Assembly: GCA_009787135.1 (NCBI GenBank)
Contig: WRGP01000120.1
Coordinates: 1 to 6,240, forward strand
Source: Bacillota bacterium
GTDB taxonomy: Bacteria; Bacillota; Clostridia; Christensenellales; Aristaeellaceae
Direction of reading: 5' to 3'
DNA length: 6,240 nt
Part shown: positions 6,010-6,240 of the stretch, in pieces
Layout of the letters: the number at the start of each line of letters is the position of its first letter
Numbering within the stretch: the first letter of the stretch is position 1
Program-made: the position numbers and the translations under genes
The notes under the pieces: model-generated
The model's input: the letters and a program-made list of their open reading frames with translations, nothing else
The model's database searches: none
What the model was told of the DNA's origin: nothing

Positions 6010-6031
6010 GAAACATTTTTCTTGTAGGAAA

Positions 6032-6060
6032 AGTATATAATACCTATGGCATTTTGTCAA
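6032..6060 (-). promoter_or_regulatory. Strong sigma-A/sigma-70 type promoter for the mal cluster
   Basis: On the minus strand there is a perfect -35 box TTGACA (6060-6055), a 17-bp spacer, and TATACT as -10 box (6037-6032), one base from consensus. The A at 6025 is well placed as the start site. Upstream (6110-6077) the DNA is AT-rich with A-tracts, as in an UP element. It reads toward malE and is the best promoter in the window. An AGCGCT palindrome at 6070-6075, nine bases before the -35 box, could be a further operator half-site. Confidence 0.82.
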
Positions 6061-6240
6061 GAAGTGTTCAGCGCTATTTTTTCAATTATTTTTTGAATAT
6101 TTTATGAAAAATGCATATCCCTCTTTTCGAAGATGGGAAGGTCTGGTATAACCCGAGTTTTAAGGCAAAGGATGGCAAAAAGTGATAAGAAGGAAGGGAT
6201 AGTGAGGGAAAAAAGGCGTATAAAAAGCAAATCACATAAG
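6061..6240. other. AT-rich upstream region with no recognisable gene
   Basis: This stretch is much more AT-rich than the genes. It holds an inverted repeat TTCAA/TTGAA (6081-6085 and 6093-6097). Two frames stay open to the right edge. One, on the plus strand, has an ATG at 6133 and another at 6172, the latter with a weak AAGG upstream, and encodes a lysine/arginine-rich peptide. The other, on the minus strand, runs from 6239 to a TAA at 6104-6102 and encodes a hydrophobic peptide. Neither resembles a family I know. They are mirror images of one purine-rich strand, so at most one is real. Confidence 0.3.

Larger units (their letters stand above)
5622..6025 (-). other. Long structured 5' leader of the malE transcript
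   Basis: If transcription starts about 7 nt after the promoter -10 box, at the A near 6025, the malE mRNA has an untranslated leader of about 404 nt. From 5' to 3' it contains an operator-like site (6009-5996), a 7-bp long-range pairing (AAGATGA 5907-5901 with TCATCTT 5841-5835), a perfect GCGCCGGCGC palindrome (5876-5867), a terminator-like hairpin (about 5808-5785), and two hairpins near the ribosome binding site (5707-5685 and 5682-5648). The RNA strand is rich in C and U across 5760-5700. I matched it to no riboswitch or leader family that I know, and see no convincing protein gene on either strand. Confidence 0.45.

Noticed and set aside
6036..6041. A perfect TATAAT on the plus strand suggesting a divergent promoter
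   Set aside because: The -35 positions 16-18 bp upstream are poor (such as ACATTT), and the hexamer overlaps the -10 region of the minus-strand promoter, so it is probably incidental.
5815..6060. A minus-strand 81-codon frame in the malE leader
   Set aside because: It starts within the promoter spacer, upstream of the predicted transcription start, has no ribosome binding site, and its sequence looks random and basic.
5739..6107. A plus-strand frame of 122 codons with a good GGAGG ribosome binding site 7 nt before its ATG
   Set aside because: It runs antisense through the malE leader and straight across the strong minus-strand promoter, its composition flips from GC-rich to AT-rich midway, and the product resembles no family. 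The GGAGG is the complement of a C/U-rich leader segment. A homologue search with a conserved match would reverse this.

Overview
The window holds an ABC-transporter and starch/maltodextrin-utilisation cluster read entirely from the minus strand. In transcription order, right to left, it contains a long leader with a near-consensus vegetative promoter (about 6060 down to 5622), a MalE-like sugar-binding protein (5621-4446), an intrinsic terminator-like hairpin (4434-4397), the permeases MalF (4356-2932) and MalG (2935-2081), a secreted GH13 alpha-amylase (2073-496), and the start of a NodB-type polysaccharide deacetylase (427 to beyond the left edge). malF and malG overlap by 4 bp and malG and the amylase are 7 bp apart, so these three are almost certainly co-transcribed and translationally coupled. 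No ATPase and no transcriptional regulator are visible.

The logic is readable. The amylase carries an export signal and should cut starch or glycogen-like polymers outside the membrane. MalE would capture the malto-oligosaccharides and MalFG would import them, using an ATPase encoded elsewhere, as is usual for Gram-positive MsmX/MsmK-type systems. The deacetylase is probably a cell-envelope enzyme and does not obviously belong to the pathway.

The genes are GC-rich, have strong AGGAGG-type ribosome binding sites and use a sigma-A/sigma-70 type promoter (TTGACA, 17 bp, TATACT). Gene order and protein style suggest a GC-rich Firmicute of the Clostridia type. This is inferred from style, not from a marker gene. 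Unusually for such an organism, the binding protein has an ordinary signal peptide with no lipobox cysteine.

The non-coding DNA is the less ordinary part. The malE leader is predicted to be about 404 nt long. It contains a cre/LacI-type operator-like site just after the start of transcription, a terminator-like hairpin whose upstream arm has a second, mutually exclusive partner, and a hairpin whose loop is complementary to the malE ribosome binding site. The deacetylase ribosome binding site lies in the loop of a perfect 9-bp hairpin whose stem includes the start codon. The right-hand 180 bases are AT-rich and contain no recognisable gene. I see no CRISPR array, insertion sequence, tRNA or rRNA, and no convincing evidence of a wholly new system; the leader RNA is the best candidate for something undescribed.
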